NCBI RefSeq assembly: GCF_002368295.1
Contig: NZ_AP018249.1
Location: forward strand, 62,001-126,000
Length of the DNA: 64,000 nt
DNA from: Tolypothrix tenuis PCC 7101
Lineage (GTDB): Bacteria > Cyanobacteriota > Cyanobacteriia > Cyanobacteriales > Nostocaceae
Direction: 5' to 3'
Shown here: piece after piece, positions 17,980-28,900 of the stretch
Layout of the letters: every line of letters begins with the position of its first letter
Numbering within the stretch: position 1 is the first letter of the stretch
Program-made: the position numbers and the translations under genes
The notes under the pieces: model-generated
Seen by the model: only the letters and a program-made list of their open reading frames with translations
Told to the model about the DNA's origin: nothing
Databases searched by the model: none

Positions 17980-20931
17980 CTAACCGCTAGAAGCTTCTTG
18001 CTGCTGGTATAAACAGTAATAAAGCCCTTTCATAGCCATAAGTTCTGCATGAGTACCTTGTTCAGCAATCCTTCCGGTACTCATCATCAAAATTACATCA
18101 GCATTCTGGATTGTTGCTAACCTGTGAGTAATAAAGAATACTGTCCTGCCCTTAAATGCTTGTGCCAGGTTCAAGCACACCTGACGTTCGGTAGCATAGT
18201 CTAAAGCACTGGTGGCTTCATCCAGAATTAACAGCGGTGGGTTTTGCAATACAGTGCGGGCGATCGCAATTCTTTGTCTTTGTCCTCCAGATAAAGCCGA
18301 ACCCCTCTCCCCCACACGGGTTTCGTAACCTGAAGGCAAATTCATGATAAAATCATGGGCACAGGCAATCTTGGCAGCTTCTACAATTTCTTCTGGTGTC
18401 GCATCAGGCATAGTCAAGGCAATGTTTTCCTGTACTGTAGTGTCAAATAGCAAAGTATCTTGCAGCACCATGCCAATTTGACAGCGTAGAGAGTAAAGTT
18501 CTACCTTGTTAATGTCATAGCCATCGATTTTGATGCGACCAGAGTCTAATTCGTAGAGGCGGGGTAGAAGTTTGGTTAATGTACTTTTACCTGCACCACT
18601 TTGACCGACAACTCCGACAAACATCCCCGGAAGGATATCGAGATGAACGTTATTCAGTTGTGGGTTAGGGCTTTTACCAAAACTAAAGGTCACATTCTCA
18701 TACTGAACTGTACCAATAATTGCTGGCATGGGAATGTTATTGCGCCTAGCAATTTCTGTTTCTTGGGGAGTATCGAGAATATCGGCGAGGCGTTCTAGTG
18801 ATAAAGCAGTTTCTTGGAAGTTCTGCCACAGTTGAATTAGCCGCAGTAAGGGACTTGTAACATAACCTGCGATAATGCGGAAAGCGATTAACTGTCCCAG
18901 AGTTAATTTTTGCTGCAATACTAAATATGCTCCTACCCAAAGCAGCAGTAAACTAGATAGTTTGTTGAGGAAATTGCTGAGAGAACTAGCAGTATTAGAA
19001 GTCAGAACATTTTCAAAGCTAGCGCTAATATATTTAGCATAGCGAGATTGCCATTGCCAGCGGGAATTAAGTTCAATATTTTGGGCTTTAACTGTTTGAA
19101 TCCCAGATACCACCTCAACTAAATATGATTGAGTTTCGGCATTGCGTTCGGCTTTAGTTCGAGTTTGACTGCGAATAATGGGTGCAAATATAAAAGTAAG
19201 AAGTGCAAATAGCGGTACTGTTGCTAGTGCGACGATAGTCAGCAACCAGCTATAAAAAATCATCACTGCAATGTAGATAACAGAAAAAATAGCATCTAAA
19301 ACAACTGTCAGGGCAGTACCTGTGAGAAAAGAACGAATGTTTTCTAATTCGTTGATGCGGCTAGAGATTTCGCCAACAGGACGCTTCTCGAAATAACGCA
19401 GGGGTAAGCGCAGCAGATGGTCGATAACATCTTTACCTAAAGATAAATCTATGCGGTTGGTAGTATCGACAAACAGATTGGTACGCAGCCAAGTAATTAC
19501 GCCTTCTACTATAGCCATTGCGATGAGCAGAAAGCCTAAAACGTTGAGGGTATTAATCCCGTTTTGAATAATAACTTTATCAATAATGACTTGAGTAATT
19601 AGGGGATTAGCTAATCCCAATAGTTGCACAAATAAAGAGGCGATAAATACTTCTATGAGTACAGTGCGGTGCTTTTTAATCGCTGGGAGAAACCAAGATA
19701 AACCAAATCGCTTAGTAGGAGTTTCTTTAGTAGGTTGCAGAAGTAGGACTTGTCCTTCTTCACCCCAAGTTTCAGCAAAATCTGCGGGCTTTTTGCGGGT
19801 AATTCCTTGTTCTGGGATGGCGAGAATTAGTTCTTTTTCTGATGCTTTGTAGAGAATAGCAAAACTATCTTGCCAAGGAATGAGGACAGGGGTTGGTAGT
19901 TTAGAAATAGCGACGGCGGGAACGTTGACTAGTTGGGAGGTGAGTCCCATGAGTTCTGCCAAGGCACCGCATAATTGAATAGAAATGCTGCCAGTGCGTT
20001 CTTTATTATTGATTAAAGCACGGCGCAGGACATCGCGGCGAAATGGCATCCTGTTGTGTTGCGCTAGCATTTGAAAGCAGGCGAGGGTGCCATCCACAGG
20101 CCCGCGACCTGATATGTAGGGATATTTGACTTGTGAAGTTTGTTCTAATTCTTCTGGTTGTTCTGGGTTGAGGGAGGCGTAGGGGGCTTTTTCCCAAATA
20201 TCAGAGTATAGAGATGAGGAGGTGAGGAGATGGGAGGATGCAGCGATGGGGAGTGTGGGGTCGATAAAACCGACTAAGCGAACTTCTCCAGCGATTTCGG
20301 CTTGGGTTTCGGCGGGATTGAGGCGATCGCCTACTGTATAGTTTGAACCTTTACTGCTAACTAGCCACAGCAAATTGGGGTCTAATTGCTGGAGTGGCGT
20401 TTTACCAGGGGGTAGGTTAAGGATGGTAGCTTGTTCAGTAGCAACTATGGCTAGTTCTTTTAAATTGTCTGGACTTTTGCCCCGGCGTTCTAGTTCTGCA
20501 CCTAATAAATCAAAAACTTCTATCAGGCTAGGATGGTTGCAAAAGGCATTGACGAAGGTGGGTTCAAGTTCAAGTAGAGTTAAAAAATCTCCTGCTTTCA
20601 GAGTGAGGCAAAGGGTTTCAATGGAAGCGATCGCTGTTTCGCAAGGAACGCCACGCAGCAAGCTTGTCCAACCTAAAATTGACCCCGGTTGAAGTAGTTG
20701 TAGGGTATCTGGAGCAGCCGCACCAGGAGCATATCCTAGTAAACGGACTTGACCTTGGTAGAGAATGGCAACTCTAGCTGGTTGGGTTTCGCGCACGAGA
20801 ATTGCTTGTCCCATACGGTAGCGTAAAGGTTCAAGTTTTGTGGCGATGCGCTCAATAGTGGCGATATCCAGTTGGTCGAAGGGGTGGATGCTGGCGAGAA
20901 ACTCTTTAATTGTGGCAGTGCTTTCTATCAT
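17980..20931 (-). CDS. Type I secretion ABC exporter with cNMP-like and degenerate C39 domains
   Basis: 983 residues. Domains in order: cyclic-nucleotide-binding-like region about 15-135; C39-peptidase-like region about 270-395; exporter membrane domain about 410-690; ABC nucleotide-binding domain with Walker A GQSGAGKST near 778, signature LSGGQRQ near 882 and Walker B LLILDEATSALD. In the C39-like region the usual DCG catalytic Cys is replaced (DGTLACF), and the later catalytic His position reads QDSFAIL, so it should not cleave a leader and probably docks substrate, like the HlyB pseudo-peptidase. The ATG overlaps the PpiC gene stop by 4 bases. The nearest plausible substrate is the giant protein encoded at 22966-54441. 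Confidence 0.92.
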   Translation of the reverse strand: MIESTATIKEFLASIHPFDQLDIATIERIATKLEPLRYRMGQAILVRETQPARVAILYQGQVRLLGYAPGAAAPDTLQLLQPGSILGWTSLLRGVPCETAIASIETLCLTLKAGDFLTLLELEPTFVNAFCNHPSLIEVFDLLGAELERRGKSPDNLKELAIVATEQATILNLPPGKTPLQQLDPNLLWLVSSKGSNYTVGDRLNPAETQAEIAGEVRLVGFIDPTLPIAASSHLLTSSSLYSDIWEKAPYASLNPEQPEELEQTSQVKYPYISGRGPVDGTLACFQMLAQHNRMPFRRDVLRRALINNKERTGSISIQLCGALAELMGLTSQLVNVPAVAISKLPTPVLIPWQDSFAILYKASEKELILAIPEQGITRKKPADFAETWGEEGQVLLLQPTKETPTKRFGLSWFLPAIKKHRTVLIEVFIASLFVQLLGLANPLITQVIIDKVIIQNGINTLNVLGFLLIAMAIVEGVITWLRTNLFVDTTNRIDLSLGKDVIDHLLRLPLRYFEKRPVGEISSRINELENIRSFLTGTALTVVLDAIFSVIYIAVMIFYSWLLTIVALATVPLFALLTFIFAPIIRSQTRTKAERNAETQSYLVEVVSGIQTVKAQNIELNSRWQWQSRYAKYISASFENVLTSNTASSLSNFLNKLSSLLLLWVGAYLVLQQKLTLGQLIAFRIIAGYVTSPLLRLIQLWQNFQETALSLERLADILDTPQETEIARRNNIPMPAIIGTVQYENVTFSFGKSPNPQLNNVHLDILPGMFVGVVGQSGAGKSTLTKLLPRLYELDSGRIKIDGYDINKVELYSLRCQIGMVLQDTLLFDTTVQENIALTMPDATPEEIVEAAKIACAHDFIMNLPSGYETRVGERGSALSGGQRQRIAIARTVLQNPPLLILDEATSALDYATERQVCLNLAQAFKGRTVFFITHRLATIQNADVILMMSTGRIAEQGTHAELMAMKGLYYCLYQQQEASSG

Positions 20932-21686
20932 CTTGTTACTAAAGTGGGGGTAGGTGCATCGTCATGCAGAGTTAAGGGTGCAGTGCCCATCTCTTCTGCT
21001 AGGCAAGTCTCAAATAGATGATTGAGGAGGGTGGAGCGCATGGCATCATCTAGAGAGGCAGGAATTAGCTTTTCGAGTTTGACGATTACGACCCAGTTAT
21101 CCAATCGCATTGGGGGCCACAACTGTCCTGGTTGGGAGATGGCGAGTTTTTGGGCGATCTCTGGGTGAGGTTGACTAATGGGAACGGGGCCTAGCATTCC
21201 TCCAGTTTGTGCTTCAGATCCTTGCGAGTATTCCTTAGCACATTCGGCAAATGTCTGTTCTCCTGCTTTGATGCGAAAGTAGAGTTCTTGAGCAACTTCT
21301 GCGTCAGATGTGCGAATTAGGGAATAAATAACTTTGTCTAGCTGAGATTTATATTGCAGGAAGTACTGTTCTAGCTTGCTTCCCCAAGTGGCGATTTTAA
21401 ATTTTTCAATTCTTAATTCTCTGGTGGCGAGGGCTTCTAGTTGTGCCTCGCTCATACAGTAATGCTGGAGGGTTTTTGTGCGTGCTTCTGGGGTGGTTAG
21501 CTGATTTTTTTGGTAGAACTGCTCTATGGCGCTGGTTTTTTCTTCTGTGGTGAGGGAGTAGGGAGCGATCGCCTGATCGATGATTAAGTGGCGGCACAAT
21601 TGCGGTAGCATTTGGTAACCAGCAAGCATGGGAAAAACTTCTGCATTGCTGATGCGGTGGTTGCCAAATTGGAGAATTTGAGCCAT
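20928..21686 (-). CDS. PpiC/SurA-like peptidyl-prolyl isomerase of a secretion cassette
   Basis: 252 residues. The first 110 residues are helical and SurA-like; a parvulin domain follows (VIYSLIRTSDAEVAQELYFR, AKEYSQGSEAQTGGMLGPVP, PGQLWPPMRLDNWVVI). There is no signal peptide, so it may act on the cytoplasmic side, keeping the export substrate unfolded or aiding docking. First gene of the three-gene minus-strand operon, ending in a 4-base overlap with the ABC exporter. Cyanobacterial type I secretion operons often carry such a gene. Confidence 0.82.
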   Translation of the reverse strand: MAQILQFGNHRISNAEVFPMLAGYQMLPQLCRHLIIDQAIAPYSLTTEEKTSAIEQFYQKNQLTTPEARTKTLQHYCMSEAQLEALATRELRIEKFKIATWGSKLEQYFLQYKSQLDKVIYSLIRTSDAEVAQELYFRIKAGEQTFAECAKEYSQGSEAQTGGMLGPVPISQPHPEIAQKLAISQPGQLWPPMRLDNWVVIVKLEKLIPASLDDAMRSTLLNHLFETCLAEEMGTAPLTLHDDAPTPTLVTR

Positions 21687-22134
21687 AAGGTAAGATGCAG
21701 CAAGGTGAGGGGAATGTTAGTGTTTCCCTACAGCATCATGGCTTGATGGTTTTCAATATGACAATGATGAGTATACGTAAGTTGGTTAGAGGAATAGCTG
21801 TTGAGTACTTAGAAATACTGAGAATAGCTTTTTAGAGGATACAAATTCTGCACCACCCCATCTTGAAAAATTTTCTGGTGAATGAAGAAGATAAAAATAC
21901 CCGAATTTTTGAATAAACTCCTCTTTTACAGTGCTTGTAGCGATACTGAATGAGCCTGCGATTGCAGATTTTTAACTATCTTGCACTCTTATATTTCTGG
22001 AAAACAAGCTAAATATTATTATTTAAAGTAACAAATAACTTGGTATAAAGTATTACTAAATTATAAGTAATTAAATATACATTGAACTTGGGAATAATTA
22101 CGAAATAAAAGTTGGCGATTAGAGTAAATAATTT
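21687..22134. other. Intergenic region between divergent secretion operon and glycosyltransferase
   Basis: 448 AT-rich bases that must hold the promoter of the minus-strand exporter operon and of the plus-strand glycosyltransferase. No open frame with a convincing start, and no strong hairpin, was seen. Confidence 0.5.
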
Positions 22135-22893
22135 ATGAAAAAAACTATTTCCATCATTATGACGGTCTACAACGGGGAGCGCTATCTTGATTTAGCAATT
22201 AAAAGTGTTTTGAGCCAGACTTACCCCGACTTTGAACTATTAATCTGGGATGATGGTTCCACTGACCGTTCTGTGGAGATTGCTCGTCATTTTGCTCAGT
22301 TTGACCAACGAGTGCGTATAGTAACAGCACCACATCAAGGGAGAGCGCGTTCTCTCAAAGCCGCAATTAAACAAACTAGTAGTCCCTATATTGGATTGGT
22401 AGATAGCGATGACTTATTGGCACCGACTGCTTTGAATGAAACAGCTGCCATACTAGATGCACGCAAAGAAGTTGGATTGGTTTACACAGACTACCAAGTT
22501 ATTGATGAAAACAATAAGCTCACGGGTTATGGGCAACGCTGCCGCATACCTTATTCTAAAGAGCGTTTGTTAGTTGACTTCATGATTTTCCACTTTCGAC
22601 TGCTGCGTCGGGATATTTATGACCAAGTTGGTGGTATCAATGAGAAATTTGAACTAGCTCAAGACTATGACCTGTGCCTGCGACTTTCTGAGGTGACTCA
22701 GATAGAACATTTAGCAAACCCGCTTTATTATTATCGCTATCACTATGAGAGTGTGTCCCATCAAAAGCGAATCGAGCAAATTTTGGCAGCGCGGGATGCA
22801 ATTAACCTTGCCTTACAGCGCCGGGGACTTGAGAAGCATTATGAACTGGATTTGCAAATAGTAGGACGTTACTCTTTGCGTCCAAAGGGATGA
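22135..22893 (+). CDS. Family 2 glycosyltransferase
   Basis: 252 residues. GT2 features: N-terminal SIIMTVYNGERYLDLAIKSV, the nucleotide-binding WDDGSTDRS near 39, the DxD-type metal site VDSDDLL near 88, and a late acidic block ELAQDYDLCLRL near 184. It lacks transmembrane helices, so it is likely cytosolic or peripheral. It lies alone, convergent with the giant gene and back-to-back with the exporter operon. Modifying the secreted giant protein or cell-envelope glycan is an attractive guess only. Confidence 0.88.
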   Translation: MKKTISIIMTVYNGERYLDLAIKSVLSQTYPDFELLIWDDGSTDRSVEIARHFAQFDQRVRIVTAPHQGRARSLKAAIKQTSSPYIGLVDSDDLLAPTALNETAAILDARKEVGLVYTDYQVIDENNKLTGYGQRCRIPYSKERLLVDFMIFHFRLLRRDIYDQVGGINEKFELAQDYDLCLRLSEVTQIEHLANPLYYYRYHYESVSHQKRIEQILAARDAINLALQRRGLEKHYELDLQIVGRYSLRPKG

Positions 22894-22909
22894 AACTATG
22901 GTGTAGGTC

Positions 22910-22958
22910 GTAGGGTATAGGTGAAGAACCCAATTTCTTACTACACCGTATACCCTAC
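22910..22958. terminator. Hairpin between convergent glycosyltransferase and giant gene
   Basis: GTAGGGTATA (22910-22919) pairs with TATACCCTAC (22949-22958) across a 29-base loop, located between two convergent stop codons. It probably serves both strands, although T tracts are weak. Confidence 0.5.
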
Positions 22959-22965
22959 ACAGTTG

Positions 22966-25900
22966 TTAACTTTCACCAATAGCAGTAACAGTGGCTTGAC
23001 CGTTAAAGATGATATTACCTTTGACATCAATTGAGCCAAATAAAGTTGAATTGCCATTGTAAGTAAAGTTTTTAGCAGCTAAGAATGTTCCCCTTGTATT
23101 AGCAGAGCCATTGTAAGTCAAATCCCCTTGCGAAATCACTTGCAAATTGCTGCTCTCATCTACTGTCGATGTCGCCCCATTAAAAGTAATATTACCTTGG
23201 CTACTACCATTTGCAAGTATTGTATTGCCTGCAAACCTAGCGCCACCATTCATATTAATCGAACCAGAAACCAACACCGACAAATCCCTAGCCTGTACAG
23301 TAGACAAATTGACATTGCCGTTATTAGTTACCAACACGACATTATTGAGATTATGTCCACTGCCATTGAAATTGATATCTCCTTGTTCGACAATAATTAC
23401 ATAGTTGTTGAGGCTGACGTTAGCAGGGATATTTAGTCCTCCTCCTGTCACCCGCACCACAGTAGGATTGCTTGCAGTACCAGAAGGTGGAAACTTCTTC
23501 GCCCAATCAGCAGCATTGTTCATCGGGTTTTGCTGCATATTGAAAGTGAGTGTGGTTGCACCTGTCGGAATTCTGCGTTCTAGCTCCTGCTGTTTTACTG
23601 ACGCATAAGCTGGCACAATAATAGTTTGCGGCTCGACAATTTGGGGAGGCACTAAATTGGCATACTGATTGCTATTAGAAGCATTACTAACGGTATACCC
23701 TGGTGCTACTGCCACAGCATTTTCGATGAGAATCAGCTTACCCTGAGCATCTCGTATGGGATTCCCTTGAGCATCTCGTTTCACAGGTAGTACAGGATTG
23801 CCATTGATATTGAAACCCTTGGCTGCATAAATTAATGTATCATCGTACAAGTCAAGGGGATTACCGTCAAAGTCGCCACTACCATTGATAGTGACTGTGC
23901 CTTCGGCTCGAATCGCAAATCCATCAGTGCGGTCATCGTCAACAATCGTACCCGTTCCTTGAGCATCAGCGATCGCAGCATTGGTGGCGTTACTCAGATT
24001 AATCGCGAAGGTTTCATCAGCACCCCTATTGTGATCGCCTATTACCTCTACAATAATCGTTTGACTGGTTTCACCAGGAGCGAAACTGAGAGTGCCGCTA
24101 GTTGCTTTATAATCACTACCAGCGATCGCAGTACCATTAGCGGTGGTGTAGTCTACAGTTATTGGTTTAGCACTGGCTACAGACAGACTGACTGTAAAGC
24201 TCATGTATGTAGTCCCATTGTCACCTTCAGTAATAGTTTTGTCGTTAATCGTCAGTACAGGTGGTGCATCGTTGTCTAAAATTGTCCCTACTGCTTGAGC
24301 ATCAGTAATCGTAGCGTTGGTAGCATCGCTCAAGTTGAGGAAGAAGGTTTCATCATATTCATCAGTAATATCGCCGTTTAACTGCACTGAGATAGTCTTG
24401 GTTGTTTCTCCCGGAGCGAAGGAGAGCGTACCACTAGTTGCAGTATAATCGCTACCAGCGATCGCTGTGCCGTTGGCAGTTGCAAAGTTGACAGTTACTG
24501 GCTTACCACTGGCTGCGTCGAGGCTAACGGTGAAGATAGCTGTGGTTGTACCGTTATCTGATTCGGTAATAGTTTTATCTGTGATGGTTAGCGTTGGTGG
24601 TGCGTCATTGTCTAAAATTGTTGCTACTGCTTGTGCGTCAGCAATGGTAGCATTGGTAGCATCGCTCAAGTTGAGGAAGAAAGTTTCGTCATATTCATCA
24701 ATGCGATCGCCATTTATTGCCACTGTAATTGTTTGCGTAGTTTTACCAGGGTTAAAGGTAATTGTTCCGGTTGTGGCTAGATAATCGCTGCCTGTAATTG
24801 CAGTGCCGTCAGCAGTGGCGAAGTTGGCAGTTACAGTCCGCAGGCTGGCTTCTGATAAGCTGGCAGTGAATACAGCGTAAGCGTTGCCATCATCGCCTTC
24901 AATCAATGAGATATCGTTGACAGACAGTGTAGGTGGTTTCTTCACTGTCACAGTTAATGTATTGTTGGTTACGCCACCGTCATCATCGGTGACGGTTAAG
25001 GTAACGCTGTATGTGCCGTTGCTATTGTAGATATGGGTTGGGCGTAAAGTGCCAGCAACCGTGTTACTATCGCCGAAGTCCCAAACAACGGTATGGGTAT
25101 CTAATATACCAGGGTCGGTAAACTGTCCCCAGAAGGCGACTGTTTCGCCAATGTACATAATTTGATTATCACCAGCTGCCACTGTGGGTGCAACATTGTT
25201 TACCTTGGTAGAAAGCGTCTTTGTTGTGGAAGCGCCATCTTCATCGCTGACAGTCAGGGTAACGGTGTAAATGCCGTTATCTGCAAATGTGTGATTGACA
25301 TTTTGTCCAACTACTGCATCTGTACCATCACCAAAGTTCCAAGTGTAGGTAAGGGTGTCGTTGCCTGGGTCAGTAGCAGTGGCGCTAAAGTAAGCTGGTG
25401 TGCCTTCATCCACATTTGTATCGCCGGAAATATCGGTGATGGTGGGGCCGACATTGTTGACTGTAACAGTGAGGGTGTCTATGGTAACGCCACCGTCGTT
25501 ATCCCGGACTGTGAGGGTAACGTTGTAGATGCCGTTATCTGCATAAATGTGCGTTGGGGTTAAGGGGGAGTGGGGGGGAGTGGGGGCGTGGGGAGTGTAT
25601 TCTAGGGTAGTGCCGTCGCCAAAGTCCCAAATGATGGTGTGGGTGTCAAGAATACCAGGGTCGGTGAAGTTACCGTTGAATGTGACTGCACTACCTTCAT
25701 CCGTTGTGAAATCTGCGCCCGCGTTGACTATCGGTGCGACGTTGCTGACACTTAGTGTTAGAGTTTGCTGGGTGGCTGCACCATCCGGGTCTTGTACTGT
25801 CAGCGTGACTGTGTAGTTCCCGTTGTCGGCGAAGATGTGATTGACATTAGAGCCAATTACTGCATCTGTACCATCGCCAAAGTCCCAGGTGTAGGTGAGG

Positions 25901-28900
25901 GTATCGTTGCCTGGATCGGTAGCAATAGCAGAAAATGTGGCAGTTGCACCTTCCTCAATATTAATGTCACCTGCAACATTAGTAATGGTGGGTGCGACGT
26001 TATTCACGCTTACTGTCAGGGTGTCGCTATTTTCACCACCGTCATTGTCTTTGACTGTCAGTTTGACGGAGTAAACGCCGTTGTTGAAAAATACATGGTT
26101 GGGGGTGAGTGTACCTTCTGCTGTTGTACCGTCGCCAAAGTCCCAAGTGATGGTGTGGGTATCAAGAATGCCAGGGTCGGTGAAGTTACCGTTGAAGGTA
26201 ATGGCAGTACCTTCGTCAGTTGTTAAGTCTGCGCCTGCGTCCACGATGGGTGCGACGTTGCTGACATTTACTGTTAGGGTTTCCTGGGTGGCTGCACCAT
26301 CGGAGTCTTGTACTGTCAGGGTGACATTATAAGTGCCTTCATCGGCAAATTCATGGCTGACATTTTCACCTGTCTTGGTAATACCATTGCCAAAGTCCCA
26401 GGTGTAAGTGATGCTATCATTGCCTGGGTCGGTGGCTGTGGCTGTGAAGTTGGCTGTTGCACCTTCATTAATATTGGTATCACCAGAGATGTTGGTAATT
26501 ATGGGTGCAGCGTTGTTGACACTTACTGTCAGGGTTTCACTGGTAATACCGTTACTTGTATCGGTAACGGTGAGGGTGACGGTATAATTACCATCTTGGG
26601 CGAAGATATGGTTGACTGTTTGCCCAACTACTGGGTCTGTATCATCGCCGAAGTTCCAGGTGTAGGTGAGAGTATCATTACTGGGGTTAGTAGCGGTGGC
26701 TGTGAATTTAGCGGTTGCACCTTCATTAATATTGGTATCGCCTGAGATATCGTTGATGATTGGGTCAATGTTGTTGACGGTGACAGTCAAGCTGTTGCTG
26801 TTAGTAGCGCCATCATTATCGGTGACGGTTAGTGTGGCAGTGTATACGCCATCTTGATTATAGGTGTGGGTGGGATTGAGGATGCCTGTGGCTGTGGTGC
26901 CGTCGCCAAAGTCCCAAGTGATTGTATGGGTGTCTTTGATACCTGGGTCGATGAAGCTACCGTTGAAGGTAATGGCAGTACCTTCATCTGTTGTGATGTC
27001 TGCGCCTGCTTTCGGTATGGGGGCAATGTTGTTGACATTTAGCAACAGTGTTTCTACGGTAGATGCACCAGCGGTATCAGTGACGGTGAGGATGGCGGTG
27101 TAAGTGCCGTTGTCGGCGAAGGTATGGTTGACTTGTTTTCCGGTGACGGGGTTGCTACCATCGCCAAAGTTCCAAGTGTAGGTGAGGTCATTACCTGGGT
27201 CAGTGGCGATCGCGCTGAATGTGGCAGTTGTACCTTCTGTAATATTTGATTCTACTGTAATGTTGTCGATGGTGGGGGCGATGTTGTTGACGGTAATTGT
27301 GACTGTTGCCTCGTTTGAGATGGCGTTATTGTCAAGGATGATGTAGGTGAAGGTATCTGTGCCGACGAAGGTGTTGTTGGGGGTGTAGGTGAGGGTGCGG
27401 TCATTGTTAATAATGATGCTACCGTTAGTTGGGGCTGCGCCTAGTTGTACTGTGCCTTGTGTGCTGTCATTAGCTAGGACGTTGATGGCTACAGGTTTTG
27501 CTTGGTCGGTGGTGGCGATGTCGTCGTTGGCGATGGGGGTAATGAGGTTGTCGTCAAGCAGCATGACGTTATCGATGATGATTTTAGCATCTTTGGCACC
27601 GAAGCCCAGGAGGTCGAAGTAGAGAGTGGCAACGGTTCCAGGGGTGATGCTGCTGATGTCGATTTTGACGGTGCGCGGTGTGTTGAGGGCTATTTTGTCG
27701 CCGGAGGTGTTTGCACCTGCTATCTTGACTTTATTGCTAAAATATGCATTGCCGGATTGCTGGAGGTTGAGGAGGGAGTCGGTTTGGGTGAGTCCGGTGG
27801 ATGTGCCGAGTAGGGGGGTGAGGGTGCGGGCATCGAGGAGGGCGACTTCAAAGGCATCGCTGGGGGCGTTGGTGTTGGTTCCCAGGTGGGTGTCTAGGAT
27901 AGTGAATTGGAGGTATTTGGCGTGTTCTGGGATGATGAAGGATTGGGTGAAGTTGCTGTTAAATGGGGAGTCTTCGGTGAGGACGGCGGCAGAATTGAGG
28001 ATTGTGGCTGCACCGCGAGTTGTCCAGCCATATTCGGGTTTGGTTGGGTCGCTTTCGGAGAAGTTGCCGTTGGTGATGTCGGCTAGGAGTATTGCTGTTA
28101 GTGGTGCTTGCAGGTTATTCCCCCACTCTCCCCCTGTCCCACTCCCCGACTCCAAGGAACGGATGGCGGTGAGCATTTGCAGGTTGAGCCATGATGGTAG
28201 CTTACGCACGCCTGGGGCGAGGGTGTTGTTCATCAGGTCGTAGGGGTGGACTTTGGAGTCGAGGTGGCTACCATCCGGGGTGAGGGTGGCGGTGAAGTTG
28301 TCGCCGATGAAGGTTTTTGTGCTGTTGACGGTTTGGATGTAGCGGTCGAAGCCGGGGTTGCCGGAGATGATACCTAGTAGGTGTCCGGTTTCGTGGAGAA
28401 TGGTGGTGAGGAGGTCGTATTTACCGAATGCGTCGCCTGTGGTGGCGCGGTAGGCTGTGTCGGTTAGGGTGGTGGTGAATTCGCTGTTTTCCCAAGGGGT
28501 GGGGTCGATGAACCAGCCTATGCCGTTAGCGTCGGTGTCGATGAGGATGGTGCCGCCGTTGGGGCGACCATATTGGTCAAATTTAGTAAGTTGGGCTTCG
28601 GCTAGTTGTTTGGTCGGGAGGTCGGTGATTTGAAAGGTAAGGTCGAAGGGGTTAGTGGGGTCGAATAGGGTGTTCCAGAGGTTGAGTGGGTTATCTTTAT
28701 ATGTGTTGGTTAATGCAAGAGGTAAGTTATGGATATTGAAGAATTGCTGGAAAGGTATGCTGCTGGAGAGAGAGATTTTAGGGACGTTGACTTGAGCTAC
28801 AGCGATTTGATTGATGTTAATCTCAGTGATACCGACCTGAGTGAATCCGATATTAGTGCTACCAATTTCACCAATGCTAACCTCAGTAGGGCTAATTTGA

